Shown here piece after piece: positions 21,101 to 31,952 of a DNA stretch of 64,000 bases (position 1 is its first letter; every line of letters begins with the position of its first letter). The notes beneath the pieces were generated by a model. The model was not told the origin of the DNA and searched no databases. It saw only the letters and a program-made list of their open reading frames with translations. The DNA comes from Blepharisma japonicum (Eukaryota; Ciliophora; Heterotrichea; Heterotrichida; Blepharismidae): positions 372,001-436,000 of the forward strand of contig CATKHK010000023.1 in the NCBI GenBank assembly GCA_949751835.1, written 5' to 3'. A program made the position numbers and the translations under genes.

Positions 21101-22780
21101 ATGTCAAAATTGAAAATTTGGTTAAACAAATTCATCTGCTTACTAAACTCAGTAAAGTCAAAGCTAACTCCTATCCATGATGCCTACAATTATAATCAAA
21201 AACTGTGATTTCTACTTAGAAAATACCTCGATAGCTATTGACAAGACGAAAATGAGCCGATATTCACTTCAACTCCATCATATTCCGAAATTCCTATAAA
21301 AAAGCAAAAACTAAGTGAAGGAACTCCATTATATAAAGGCCACGAGGTAATGTTTGGAGAATTCGTAAAAGCCTATCCTAAACCTCAAGAAAAAATCATA
21401 AAAATTCCTTTGAAATTTGATATAAGCATCAACACACCAAAATTTCAAGAAATATCAGAGTACCAATTCAGCCCTAAAAAAATTAATCTAAAAGTTGCAC
21501 ATATAGATGCTGAAGAAAAACGAAGAAAAGTTATGTCTGAATTTTTACCTGCCTTGAAGAAAAAAGCATCATTTTATAATGTAAATTTATGTAAAAGGCA
21601 AAGAGACGCATTTTATGATAGCATAGCAAACACGCCAAAAAGTGACACAAAAAACACAAAAAAAGTTGAAATAAAAGAAGCTTACAAAACAATGCCGCCG
21701 ATGCTAGAAGAATCTAAAAATGTTAAGCCCAAAAAAAGCCCTGTCAAAAATAACAAAAAGTCTTCTCCCGCTAAAAAGAAAGAAACTGTCGTTACACCAG
21801 AAAATTTTGGCTGCACACAGATTTATCCATCCCCACCAATAACGCCTTTGCGAATCCCTATTATAAATCAAGATAACTATTGCATTGTGAAACCTAAACC
21901 TTCAAGCCCCAATAAGAACCCTAATCAATCAAAAAATAATCCAAATCAAAAGCCACCAAGTGGTGGCCCTAAAAATAAGCCAAATCCAAACCAGCCAGCT
22001 TCTAAAGAAACAATTGCCGCTACAGCTGCAATAAGCCATACATTGCCTAATAACCCAACTTTATTCATTCCCTTACAGCCTGCTCAACAGCCCACAATTC
22101 TACCCGACTCTCAGCCTATTTACAATGAGAACAACTCTGCTGATTTCTTCCAAAAGCGAATGCAAAGAAATTCCCTCCAAACATCTACCTTTACGAACCC
22201 CCAGGAAAATCCTCAAAGTGAATACCTAGGTCAAGTTCTCCAAAACCCTAACAAATTCTTCTCTAACCCTATGCAAGAATTTAACATTAATTCACAGCCT
22301 GTTTCTAGTTCTACAAACACGCCACTTTTCAGCCAAAATCTTTTAGAAATTTCGAAGTCAGCATCAGCAAAATTCAATAATCTTAATAATTCCGCTTCAG
22401 GAAATAGCTTTGTATCGTCAAGCACTCAAAGTACAGCTGATGAGCGTAGCCCTAACCATATGGATGAAGATGGAAAAATGATTCATGATGAGAACTACGA
22501 TCCTATGAACAATAACAAAAATAGCTCACTTTTTAACAAAAAAGGAATGATAAATCATTCTTTTCCTATTGTTCAAAATAATAGCTCTAATACCAACAAA
22601 AGCTCTAAATCACTATTTGGAAGCCAGCCACAAAGTTTGTTTTCTTCACAGACCAAGCCTCCTACAAATTTATTCCAAGCTTCCCCATTTGTCAGTAGTG
22701 CCGGACTGTTTTCTTCAATTATTCCTAAAAAAACTTCTCCTCATAAAAACGTCTCAAATCCACTTCTGAGAGGTAAATAG
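21101..22780 (+). CDS. Low-complexity Asn/Pro/Ser-rich protein, nucleoporin-like C-terminus
   Basis: A 559-residue frame from ATG 21101 to TAG 22778-22780, with UGA-Trp near 21208 and 21238. The first 80 residues include short basic motifs (IPIKKQKLSEG). The middle is lysine-rich (KPKKSPVKNNKKSSPAKKK), then very rich in Asn, Pro, Gln and Ser. The C-terminus has repeated LF and SLFxS motifs (SLFNKKG, SLFGSQPQSLFSSQ, NLFQASPF, GLFSSI), which recall FG/SLF nucleoporins of the Nup1/Nup60 type; with only one true FG dipeptide there, this is a suggestion. A nuclear location is plausible from the basic clusters. Confidence 0.82.
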
Positions 22781-23000
22781 ATGAATGATATCATTAATTG
22801 TAATTAGACCATTGTCCTTATACGAATAAGCTCTCTAATAGATTTTACTAATTTTCTTAAAATTTTGGCATCATTTAATATTTTCAAATAATAAGTATAA
22901 TGCATGATGGAATAGCCAGTATGAATTTATATTAAATGTTACGGACTTTATTATTTATGTAATTATTCATTGGATTCTAGTTATATGATTATTAATCCTC

Positions 23001-24209
23001 ATGGACAAATTTATAATCAAGACAAGTGATTTAGATACGTCTTCTACAGATTATAAATATGATAAAGATTTTTTATCCAGATTAATCTGTGAAGAGCGCT
23101 TAGAAATTTACGACCCTACAGCCCTATGCAATAACTACCTAATTCATAATACAAATGAGAAATCTTATATTTCAAACGATCCAGATTCAAATTCAGATAT
23201 TTTCTCAGTTCTTTACTGTGATGAAGACATGAATTCATGTGAAGAGCAAAACAATGATAATACTCTTGAAGAAAAAGTCATCGTAAAACCTCAAATTATT
23301 TCACCATCATTATACTTTAAAGAGGTTAGAGAAAAAGAATTATTGTATTTAGCAGATCCAGGGGCAATAAAAAATATCCAAGGGCATATAAGTCCAAGTA
23401 TGAGGGCAATTTTAATAGGCTGAATGATGGAAGTGGCAGAGACTTTTGCAATTCATAAGGAAACGCTTTATATGGCGATTTCACACTTAGATAGGTTTAT
23501 TTCGGCGTATCCTGATATCGAGACTGAGGATTTTCAGCTTATCGGGCTATCTACAGTGTTGATTGCAATGAAGGCCGAAGAAATAATGGTGCCTCAGTTT
23601 TCTGAGCTTCTGAAAACAACTGATAATGCCTATAACTCAGCCGAGCTAAGTAATATGGAGAAAGCAATTCTCAAAACTCTTAAATGGAGAATATATCCTC
23701 CAACTGCTTTTAGCTGCCTAAATTTTTTACTCTCAGAATGAGATAAATTCATTATATCTGCGTACGGAAGCATTGAAAATTCAATTGTTATATCAAAAGA
23801 TGAAAACGAAAGACAAAATCAAAGCGATTTTTTTAACCTTATATTAATCACATATAAACAAAATAATCAAGCATCGATAAGAAGACTAAGCGAAGTGACC
23901 CAATTCTTAGATTTTGCGGTTTTGGATTGTGAAATTCTAAAATTCAATCCAAGTGAAGCTGCTTTAGGAATTTTTTATTTAATGATACAGAAAGCTTTTA
24001 ACGAAAGCGACTATGGACTACTGAGGTATTGTGGAAATGGTTATGAGTTTGAAGAATTTGATGGAGGAAGCTTGACTCATAATATTTTGGAATATTTTTT
24101 TTCGTCAATATTAGATGTTGGTCCAATAGATCTTATATATTCTTCTTATCAGTATTTTTTACAGCTCTCTCCGAATATTCGTTTTACCGATGAGTCAGTT
24201 ATTAAGTAA
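23001..24209 (+). CDS. Cyclin, A/E-like
   Basis: A 402-residue protein with UGA-Trp at 23421-23423 and 23739-23741. After a 110-residue acidic N-terminus comes a cyclin box: MRAILIGWMMEVAETFAIHKETLYMA (the helix-1 MRxILxDW motif with Gly for Asp), LDRFISAYP, LIGLSTVLIAMKAEEI and MEKAILKTLKWRIYPPTAFSCLNFLL. The LKWR-x-PPT end of the box is closest to E-type and A-type cyclins. A second, weaker helical domain occupies the C-terminal 150 residues. The Lys and Glu of the CDK interface (AMKAEEI) are present. It would activate a CDK in macro- or micronuclear cell-cycle control. It is convergent with the next gene (18 bp apart). Confidence 0.93.
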
Positions 24210-24227
24210 GGAATAAAAAATAATTAA

Positions 24228-25190
24228 TTATTTGTGGTCAGATATTGTTGAGTATGGAGATACTGATAACGTTGTATACGGGGAATACGCTGACTCTGTT
24301 GTAGCATCAGATATTGTACTTTGAGCTTCTGAAGAAGTTCCTAAAGAGGGAATGCTTGAAATTGTTGACCCAGTGTTTGATACATTTGTTGATGAGTATG
24401 TGCTTCTTGCTACAACTGCTTTTAAGTCTTCTTTGTAAGTTTTTTTTAATGGTGTAACATCAGAAGGGCTATGCGCTTCAGAAGAGTTATGGACTTCTGC
24501 TGTATGAACTGCTGAGATATGATCTTCGTATTTTGGTATCTTTTCTTCAAAATTACCTTTAAATACCTCTATAAGGCTATTTAATTCAAAAAAGTGAGAT
24601 TTTATTTTACTTTCTCTTTCGATATTTATTTCTGGATCTGCTTCCAGTTCTGTAAATATTTTAAAATTAAAATCAACTGACATTAAGCAAAGCTCGCAAG
24701 ATAAAGAATACAAATCTCATTTTATTTTATTGCCATGAGGAACTTCTTCTATAAATATGTTTTCAAAATTTTGCAGTGCTATCTCAGGTGGATATCTTAA
24801 AAAATCTTGGATTTTATTAGATCCAACACAAGGAATTTTATTTATACGATTCACTTTATGTATAAGCCTACGATATTCCTCTTGCACTCTCTTCAAGTTT
24901 TTGAGAGTTGTATCAAAGCTTTCATGAATTTTTTTCATTTCAAAAAATATATTTTCTTCAATAAGAGTTTCTAATGATGTCAAGGTTTCTAGTCTTTTAT
25001 TTAAAAAATTCAGGACTTCTGTTCGACAAAGCTGGTTTGGTTCAGTGTACGTAGGCAAAGATGAATGCCCAGTTTCTTGCTGATGGGTAATTATATGCCT
25101 TTGACATAGATAAATTACGGGTGAGCAGGTAGAGCATATAAATTCGACATGCTCTTTACAGACTGAAAATTTGCATGGCCAAATATCCAT
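24228..25190 (-). CDS. B-box-like zinc finger and coiled-coil protein
   Basis: The start is ATG 25188-25190; one UGA-Trp lies at 24717-24719; length 320 residues. The N-terminus has a B-box-like finger: C6, C11, H14, CSTC, C-x2-H-x3-H and a later H. A coiled coil of about 90 residues follows (EVLNFLNKRLETLTSLETLI). A short conserved stretch, IPC...IQDFLRYPPEIA, matches IPV...IEILKFPTKDVA in the protein at 19309-20940, so the two are related. The last 90 residues are Ser/Thr-rich and probably phosphorylated. There is no RING or propeller. Role unknown. Confidence 0.83.
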
Positions 25191-25451
25191 ATTTATATCT
25201 CGAACTATCTCATTAGTTAATGCATAAATAAAGCAAATTATTTGTAGCAACCTCGAAAAATTTTACAAAAATGATTTATTTCATTAGAAGACTATTCAAA
25301 CAAGAGATGCATTTACTATAGAGTATAGAATAGCATTATAAGAAAATTAATAAATAATTTGTGATAATTTTAACACTGTTATATTAATTTTAATCAAAAA
25401 ATGATAAGATTTTATGCCAATTTATATATACCATTTAAGACTGACACATTT

Positions 25452-25547
25452 CAGCTCTCTTCATCAGAAAATAGTCAGCTCTTTGCGTCAAAAATATTCA
25501 GCTCTTTTGATTCAAAAAAAAGTAAACTCTCTTCGTCAAAAATAGTC
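25452..25547 (+). repeat. Degenerate tandem repeat, four units of about 24 bp
   Basis: Units begin at 25452, 25476, 25499 and 25525 and share CAGCTCTyTTCrTCAAAAATA with a few changes. Units of 24 nt keep frame, and the + strand from ATG 25414 reads a 43-codon frame in which each unit gives an eight-residue SSLxQKxx motif. Whether it is translated is unknown. Confidence 0.75.
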
Positions 25548-25558
25548 CCCATAAGAAT

Positions 25559-25574
25559 ACCATCCTAGGATGGT
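25559..25574. repeat. 16-bp perfect palindrome
   Basis: ACCATCCTAGGATGGT is its own reverse complement. It lies just after the tandem repeat in a spacer of otherwise low GC content. A protein-binding site is possible; nothing else indicates function. Confidence 0.7.
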
Positions 25575-26113
25575 GGCTTATCATTACCAATTTTATATAT
25601 ATTAAAACATTTAGGTATTCTGATAAATATAATTAATCGATTAAAATGGATATCTATAAATATTATTTATCTGTAAATTTTTATTCTATTGATGCTTATC
25701 AAACAGCTTAAGATTATAGTTATTAATTTGGGCATCTTAGAATATTGATTATTCTTCAAGAGATTTTCTTTATTAGGTATATATACGCGTGGTGAAATAA
25801 ATAAAAAGCTACCTCGACGCTTTCTTTAAAACTGAAATTAATCTAACTTATATTTTAAGGAAAAGCAGCAGGCGTATTTTCATATGTCTTATTTTAAGCC
25901 TTCATCTCAGCAGCTCTGGCTTGTAAATTAAGCTCATACTATGAATCAATAAACTTGATGCAATCAAACTATTAACAAAATTATCCATTATGTTGCCAAG
26001 TAAAAAAGTCTAATATTGTAGCTTCTTTATGAAAATCAAAAATATTTAATTTTTGCTATTAATTTCACAACTAATAATAGGCAAAAATGAATATTAATAA
26101 TATAATAACATTC

Positions 26114-26683
26114 TTAAATAAATTTATGAGATAGGTAAGTATCATAAGTTAATTCTAGAACGCAAGTATCAGATTTTTCTACTCTACCTATTGCTTGAGT
26201 CGATTCCAAATGCTTCAGAATTTTTCTACTTCCAACCAATTTCGGCAATACTCCTGAAGACGTTGATTTTTCCAAAGTTTTTTTTGTAACCACATCTAAA
26301 TACTTGCATAGCCTATTATTCGCAGGACTTAAGCAAGCACTATCAATATTTCCTTTTCTCCTAATTTTTTTCAGTGTGCCAGATAAAGTTTTTACAAAAA
26401 ATTCTTTAATTTGCAAATTCGTTATTTTTGCTTCCAGGTCCTTATTTTTTACTGTATTAATTGCATGATTTTTATTGGCCAAGCACAATTTTGCCTCATA
26501 ATTCAAACATTTTCCTATTTCTTTTTTTCTGTATGATGGGCTTAAAAGATTTAAGTTAATATTTTTTGATGGTTTATTCATAGATACCAATCTAACCTTA
26601 TTTTTCTTGAACTTTGGCAATGAAAAGTTTGCAGTTTGAAGAGAAGGCAAATCAAAGCTCTCTGTATTTACTCCTATATCCAT
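26114..26683 (-). CDS. Hypothetical basic protein
   Basis: 189 residues from ATG 26681-26683 to TAA, without UGA. It is Lys/Asn/Ser-rich with several short basic clusters (KFKKNKVR, SYRKKEIGK, TLKKIRRKGN). No domain, membrane segment or signal peptide is seen. It is divergently paired with the next gene, 61 bp between the start codons, and both encode basic proteins of similar style, so co-regulation is possible. Confidence 0.72.
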   Translation of the reverse strand: MDIGVNTESFDLPSLQTANFSLPKFKKNKVRLVSMNKPSKNINLNLLSPSYRKKEIGKCLNYEAKLCLANKNHAINTVKNKDLEAKITNLQIKEFFVKTLSGTLKKIRRKGNIDSACLSPANNRLCKYLDVVTKKTLEKSTSSGVLPKLVGSRKILKHLESTQAIGRVEKSDTCVLELTYDTYLSHKFI

Positions 26684-26744
26684 TTATAAAATTTTTGTAT
26701 ATTTGATTTACTAACAAAAAAATTTGCAATTAAATACCATATAA

Positions 26745-27431
26745 ATGGAAATTTATATCAAGAAAGCACATAGAATTAATAACTTCATCAAAAAACGAAG
26801 ACTAACCCATAAACCTTTAAAAAATCAACATTCAGAATCAGAGATCCCAGAAGCTAAAAGTAAATATTTACCTTTTATTATTAAGTCTGCAGATGACTGC
26901 AAAGAATCAACATCTTCAATATATCCATTTGTAACACCGACGTTAAAAAATTACAGCGCAGTTAGAAATAGGCCTAAAAATATCAAGGAGTATTATTATA
27001 AAATAAACAAATCAAGAACTTTTACTAAAACTCGCCCAATTGTCTTAAAAAGTAAAACCAATGTTATTCGAGATGAGTTGATTACGCATATAAGTAATAA
27101 AATCAATTTAAAAGGTGTGAAATCAGACCTAGAAGAGCGTCATCATTTATCATTTGAAAAAATTTCTTCAAAGAGTATAAACGATGCATTTCCTAAGTCT
27201 CCTACATTACCAGCAATAAAACATGATAAGAAGCGAAACCAGTCAGTCAGCTCTAAAGCTGAAATTATAGAGCCTATAAAGAAAATCATCATAAAGCGAA
27301 AAAGTTTAGACGCTATGAAAGTTTCTGAATTTTCAAGTGGTAAATATCGAGATTATTTTGAATATACTAACAAATTCATTAATGAAGATCTCGAACCCTG
27401 GAACTCAAGCGAACAAACTTATATGTTTTAA
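26745..27431 (+). CDS. Hypothetical basic protein
   Basis: 228 residues, strongly basic (FIKKRRLTHKP, IIIKRKSLDAM, KSKTNVIRDEL) and predicted mostly disordered with short helices. It contains no Trp other than one TGG near the C-terminus (LEPWNSSEQ). No family was recognised. It is head-to-head with the gene at 26114-26683 and tail-to-tail with the PH-domain gene, 39 bp away. Confidence 0.75.
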   Translation: MEIYIKKAHRINNFIKKRRLTHKPLKNQHSESEIPEAKSKYLPFIIKSADDCKESTSSIYPFVTPTLKNYSAVRNRPKNIKEYYYKINKSRTFTKTRPIVLKSKTNVIRDELITHISNKINLKGVKSDLEERHHLSFEKISSKSINDAFPKSPTLPAIKHDKKRNQSVSSKAEIIEPIKKIIIKRKSLDAMKVSEFSSGKYRDYFEYTNKFINEDLEPWNSSEQTYMF

Positions 27432-27470
27432 ATATTTGTATTATATGATAATTATCATTTAAATATTGAG

Positions 27471-27848
27471 CTAGCCATTCAAAGCATCTTCTTCACTTTT
27501 GCTGCGCATAACTGTAGGCCTGACCATAGCTCTCCCAATTGATCCAATCCAGGTTTCTTTATCATTTGCATCCTGGGCACTGAAAAAAAATACTCGGTCT
27601 CTGGTATCAATTCTAAATGCAAAATCTTTTTTGGTTTCTTCTTCTGCTGATTTCACTGTAGAGCAGTCTCTAAGCCTTATCTTTTCTGTGGGTTTATCAC
27701 GATATGCTTGCTGCTGTTTAAACGAAACAAGAAAACTGGGGGTTAAAACCATTCATCTACGTCTTCATTCTTTGAGGAAGCGGCTGCGCTTATCAATTCA
27801 GCCCTCTTTTATGATAACATCAAAACTCTCTCAGTCATTAGTCTCCAT
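27471..27848 (-). CDS. Single PH-domain protein
   Basis: 125 residues from ATG 27846-27848 to TAG, with UGA-Trp at 27831, 27798, 27765 and 27753 (lowest coordinates). The whole protein is one pleckstrin homology domain: strand 1 VIKEGWIDKRSRFLKEWRRRWMVL has the basic K-x(n)-[KR]-x-R phosphoinositide-type signature, strands follow in LVSFKQQQAYRDKPTEKI, and the C-terminal helix DANDKETWIGSIGRAM carries the invariant Trp. It is likely a phosphoinositide-binding membrane adaptor. Short PH-only proteins are common in protists. The invariant Trp in the helix is TGG, whereas others are TGA. Confidence 0.9.
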
Positions 27849-27967
27849 TATCTTTATAAAGTAGATGGTAGAGAAATAATTTTTAAATGGGTTTTAATTA
27901 GGACTAGCAACATAATTCGGAAAATAAGTCTTATGTTTGAATAATTGATATAAAATATTCAGATTAT

Positions 27968-29029
27968 TTATATAGAATAAATATTTTGTTCTCTTATGAC
28001 GACTTTTCTTCCAGAAGTAGCTCTGAAAATCCTATCAAATAAAGCAGCTGTGTGGTCATCTGTGATATGGCTTAAATCTGGTATTAGCACATAGCTACCA
28101 TTTTGATCTTCACTTCATCTCAATAACTCATACAAGTTATTAATAGCTTCATCAATTTTCCCTTCTTCAGATAGCTCTCTTCTGGCTTTACAATTTATAT
28201 GGGAAAGCAGCCCATGATAATCAATAACTACTGCTTCTGAAAGATTGTGCAGCTCCTGCCCTTCATTTTGACTATCATTGACTACCAAATAAGTATCAAT
28301 ATTTGGAGAATAATGCTTAATAAGCTGCCCTGGAGCTTCAGAATTAGTCTGATGCACCAAATAATTTTGTCTTGATGATACATTTATATTTCTCCCCTCC
28401 AAAGCTTCGCTTAAATTTCTTTCTGAAACCCCTCCTTTCCTCAATACTAATAATTTTAGCCCATCTTCTTCTCTATAAAGTTTCGCGACCGTTGATTCTA
28501 TCCCAAATGTGCATTTTCCTCCATCAAGGACTTTTATATCAAAATTCGAGTCATGGAAATCTTGCATTACATGATCAGCTGATGTAGGGGAAACATGGGA
28601 AAATAAATTAGCGCTAGGAGCTGCTATTGGGACTCCAGCAGTTGCTATTAATTGCTGAGCTAGTGGGTGTCTTGGTGACCGAATTCCTACAAAACCTGTG
28701 CTTGCTGTTAGGACTGGAGAAATCAGAGGTCCAGCTTTACAAATTATAGTCAAAGGGCCTGGCCAAAACTGAGAAGCGAGGTATTGGTATGTATTAAGAA
28801 TTTCTTGGTCATTTTCGTCTATTAGGTTTAAAGCTTCTTGGACTGAATTTACATGGACAATTACTGGGTCATTAAGAGGTCGTCTTTTAGCTTGGAAAAT
28901 TTTTCTTACTGCTTCTTCGTTTAAAGCATTAGCGCCAAGACCGTATACTGTCTCTGTTGGAAAAGCTACTAAGTTACCTTGTTGTAAGTGCTCTGCACAA
29001 ACTTTTAGATCATTACATAAGTTTGCCAT
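27968..29029 (-). CDS. SUA5: Threonylcarbamoyl-AMP synthase (SUA5/YrdC)
   Basis: A 353-residue two-domain enzyme that makes threonylcarbamoyl-adenylate from Thr, bicarbonate and ATP, the first step of t6A37 modification of ANN-decoding tRNAs. The YrdC domain has the KxR...SxN set: FPTETVYGLGANALN, FQAKRRPLNDPVIVHV, FWPGPLTII, VGIRSPRHPLA and IAAPSANLFSHVSPT. The C-terminal SUA5 domain starts after the PGQLIKHYSPN linker. The C-terminal end (after the UGA-Trp at 28115-28117) is DRIFRATSGRKVV..., as in other SUA5 proteins. It is complete and presumably cytosolic. Confidence 0.95.
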
Positions 29030-29621
29030 AGTTTCTGAGGCTGTCTGAAATTTATTGCAATTTAACCAATTTGGCTAATTTATTGAGAAATTGCCCAATA
29101 GTAATGTAATAGATATATTTTTTCTGATATATTTATAGTATAAAAATAAAAATTATTGATATTTGTAATTGAAATAATTATCATATCTCTGAGGAAATCT
29201 TTGCTTTTAATAATTATTAGCCCATTTTATGAAAAAATTTAGGTTATATATTAGCTGTAAAAAACTGAGAAAATGCATTAAAAACTTGAAAATTATTTGG
29301 CAAAGAGAGCTAATTCTGCTGTTTAAATTATTCAATAATTAATTAAATCCATTTTATGAAGATTGCTTAGGTCTACTAATCAAGCATTTAAAACATTATA
29401 TCGTTTTAAATAGTAAAAGCCATTCTTCAATTATAGAAATGCAATAGCAGAGCAAAATTTAACTTTATAGAAACCAAAGCAAAATACAGAGTTCAAGCTA
29501 AAATTGATACTTTATAGGAATATTAAAAAGTTTTTAAGTTGAATTTCTTAAATTTATAAACATTTCGTCACTAGAATAATTCTATTTTTAATAATTTCAT
29601 AAATAGCGTATATTAAATAGC
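29030..29621. other. Intergenic spacer, 592 bp
   Basis: Divergent spacer between SUA5 and E2F. AT-rich, stops in all frames, no recognised RNA gene or repeat. Confidence 0.55.
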
Positions 29622-30461
29622 ATGAGCCGCAAAAAAATCAAGACTGAAGAGTCAAGCGATGACGACTTTGAAGCTTTTGCAACTCCTCAACCTAAGCGCA
29701 GACATGGTAGATCTGCCAGAGAAATCAAAACTGAAGAAACTTTTAAAGTTGGGAGATGTGATAACTCACTTGGGGTATTAACAAAAAAGTTCATTACTCT
29801 GCTTAAGCAATCTGAAAATCAATGCATAGATTTGAATGATGCAGTAAAAGACCTTAAAGTCCAAAAACGAAGAATCTATGATATTACAAATGTATTAGAA
29901 GGAATTGGATTAGTTCAAAAAAGACATAAAAATAAAATTCAGTGGGTAGGAGGAAATTTAATTACTGATCAGATAAATGACCAAGAAATCGAATTTAACA
30001 TGCAAGACTCATACACAGTATCTGTAGAAGAGCAAAAGCTTGATTATTGGATTAATCAAATCCAAGACAATTTAAATCAGCTCAATAAAGACCCAAGCTA
30101 TAACGAATTTGCATATGTTACACATGACGACATAAAAAATTTACCAAAATTAATGAATGCAAGCCAAGAAACGATTTTGGCGATAAAAGTCCCAGCAGGG
30201 ACCGCGCTAGAAGTTCCTGACCCTAATTCGCTTCCTATGGAAGAAAAAGAAAGACATCAAATTTATTTACACTCAAATAACGGGGAAATTTCGATACAAG
30301 TGATTTCTAACGAAAGATATGAAAAGATTAATAAAGAAGAATACTTGAGCTGCAATGAAGCTTCGAATGAGCTTTATTCATCAAGTCAAGATGAAAATTT
30401 AAATATTCAAATCTCTGCCAAAACAAAGACTGAGTGTTTATCTGATTTCTGGTCTTCTTAG
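29622..30461 (+). CDS. E2F: E2F family transcription factor
   Basis: 279 residues. The winged-helix DNA-binding domain at about 43-112 has [43 protein letters not shown] and [11 protein letters not shown], the hallmark E2F/DP recognition helix with RRIYD. A coiled-coil and marked-box dimerisation region follows ([19 protein letters not shown], then [15 protein letters not shown]), so it is a typical E2F needing a DP partner rather than an atypical E2F7/8. The Rb-binding C-terminal motif is weak; the acidic tail [10 protein letters not shown] may correspond to it. Expected role: G1/S gene control. All Trp are TGG. Confidence 0.95.
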   Translation: MSRKKIKTEESSDDDFEAFATPQPKRRHGRSAREIKTEETFKVGRCDNSLGVLTKKFITLLKQSENQCIDLNDAVKDLKVQKRRIYDITNVLEGIGLVQKRHKNKIQWVGGNLITDQINDQEIEFNMQDSYTVSVEEQKLDYWINQIQDNLNQLNKDPSYNEFAYVTHDDIKNLPKLMNASQETILAIKVPAGTALEVPDPNSLPMEEKERHQIYLHSNNGEISIQVISNERYEKINKEEYLSCNEASNELYSSSQDENLNIQISAKTKTECLSDFWSS

Positions 30462-30596
30462 AATAGTTATTAATTAAATATTGCTATGTAAAACGACCCT
30501 TATAATAGTCCCTTTTTTATCACAGTAAATCATCTTCTTAAGTTTTTACTTTTGAAATCTTCTTAATTTATAAAGGAAATATCTATTAACAGAAAT

Positions 30597-31082
30597 TTAT
30601 ATAAATGTTAAAGATGATTTGACTTGAGAACTGTCTTGGTATTTAAATGATTCTTTCTTCTTATAAGTTCGTGTTTCTTCTACTTTCATTGGCTGGGCAG
30701 TCGAGCCTATAAGTGATGAATTTTGCTTCAATGGCATTCTTTTGATAGAAGGTTTCTCTGCTGGATCATGATATACTGGATTGAATCTTAAAGGGTCACA
30801 CGTCGTTGCGTTTGTATTCACACTTCGCTTCTTTCCGGTCGGTTTTTTATCAAAATCATGAGGAAGACTTTCTCTGTCAAGATGAAAATCACCTCTTGGG
30901 ATAGCTCGGCGCTTGCTGTCTGGCGACATGTTAGTAAACGGTCGGTCTTGAGAATGGTCTATATCAGATGATAAGAAGTTTGGGTATGTCACTAAATGTG
31001 TTGCATGCTTTGATCTTGTTGGAAGGTCTTCACTTTCAAAGTGTTTTGCAGGCTCTGATGAAAAAATAGTTTCTCGACTCAT
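30597..31082 (-). CDS. Hypothetical disordered protein
   Basis: 161 residues, without Trp. Rich in Ser, Lys, Pro, Asp and His, with no predicted domain or membrane segment. Short motifs such as TNMSPDSKRRAIPRG could be CDK sites. It is convergent with E2F (135 bp) and divergent from calcyphosin. The codon pattern is less AT-biased than flanking DNA. Confidence 0.72.
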   Translation of the reverse strand: MSRETIFSSEPAKHFESEDLPTRSKHATHLVTYPNFLSSDIDHSQDRPFTNMSPDSKRRAIPRGDFHLDRESLPHDFDKKPTGKKRSVNTNATTCDPLRFNPVYHDPAEKPSIKRMPLKQNSSLIGSTAQPMKVEETRTYKKKESFKYQDSSQVKSSLTFI

Positions 31083-31337
31083 AACGTTAAATATTATTGG
31101 ATTTTAAAATCTAATAAAAATATGATGAATTTTGATTTCATAGTGAATTTAGTATTTTATAGTTATTTGATGACCACATGATTATTTTTTAATTCTATAG
31201 GAGGAATTATAAAAATATTTTTAGTATTTTGGTTTATAATATATAATATTTTATATTATTTTTCTCTTGCTATTATAATGCAAACCTAGCTTAATACTCT
31301 AAAAAAAAGTTTGGCATTCTATCTATAATCCATATTT

Positions 31338-31925
31338 ATGCAATCTCAGCAGCGTGGCGTAGTAGAAGTACTAGCAGCAGTTAGACAACAGCTAGAAAAA
31401 CGTGGAGCTCGTGGAATCCGTGAATTAGGCCGTACTTTTAGAGCCTTAGATTCTTTCGATGGCAACAAAAAAGTTGACCCTCAAGAATTTGCAGTTGGAC
31501 TTCGTGAAAATGGGGTGGTTTTATCATCAGCAGAAGCCTCAATCCTTTTCAGATACTTTGACAAAGATGGAGACGGAACCGTTAACTTCGATGAATTTCT
31601 GGTTGGGATAAGAGGCTCTCCTAACGGCAGAAGGCAAGCGCTTATTGATAAAGCCTTTCTAAAATTCGATCGTGATGGCAACGGTTACATTGATGCGGCC
31701 GATTTAAGAGGAGTTTACAACTGTCAGTTCCATCCTAAAGTCCAGAGAGGTCAAATGACTGAAGATCAAGCATTAACTGAGTTTTTAAGCAGCTTCAATG
31801 ACAGAAATAGAGATGGGAGAATTACGAAAGATGAATGGGATGAGTATTATGCAGCAGTTAGCTCATCAATTGACAACGACGACCATTTTGTGCAACTTAT
31901 GAAAACAGCTTGGAGACTTGACTAA
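31338..31925 (+). CDS. CAPSL: Calcyphosin-like EF-hand protein
   Basis: 195 residues, matching the length and layout of calcyphosin/CAPSL: an N-terminal helix with RGARGIRELGRTFRALD, a first degenerate EF-hand, then canonical Ca2+ loops DKDGDGTVNFDE (75-86) and DRDGNGYIDAAD, and a fourth loop NDRNRDGRITKDE. It ends in the family's HFVQLMKTAWRL. Calcyphosin-like proteins are conserved in ciliated eukaryotes and bind calcium; its ciliary role is inference. Only 27 bp separate its stop from the convergent importin gene's stop. Confidence 0.95.
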   Translation: MQSQQRGVVEVLAAVRQQLEKRGARGIRELGRTFRALDSFDGNKKVDPQEFAVGLRENGVVLSSAEASILFRYFDKDGDGTVNFDEFLVGIRGSPNGRRQALIDKAFLKFDRDGNGYIDAADLRGVYNCQFHPKVQRGQMTEDQALTEFLSSFNDRNRDGRITKDEWDEYYAAVSSSIDNDDHFVQLMKTAWRLD

Positions 31926-31952
31926 GATTAATTCTTAATTTGATTAACAAAA

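Larger units (their letters stand above)
25191..26113. other. Intergenic spacer, 923 bp, with a short tandem repeat and a palindrome
   Basis: Upstream of the B-box gene and 3' of the gene at 26114. It is AT-rich and holds the four-unit repeat at 25452-25547 and the 16-bp palindrome at 25559-25574. No RNA gene was recognised. Confidence 0.6.

Noticed and set aside
25414-25545. 43-codon repeat frame as a definite gene
   Set aside because: Too short and without homologue; kept only as a repeat and a finding.
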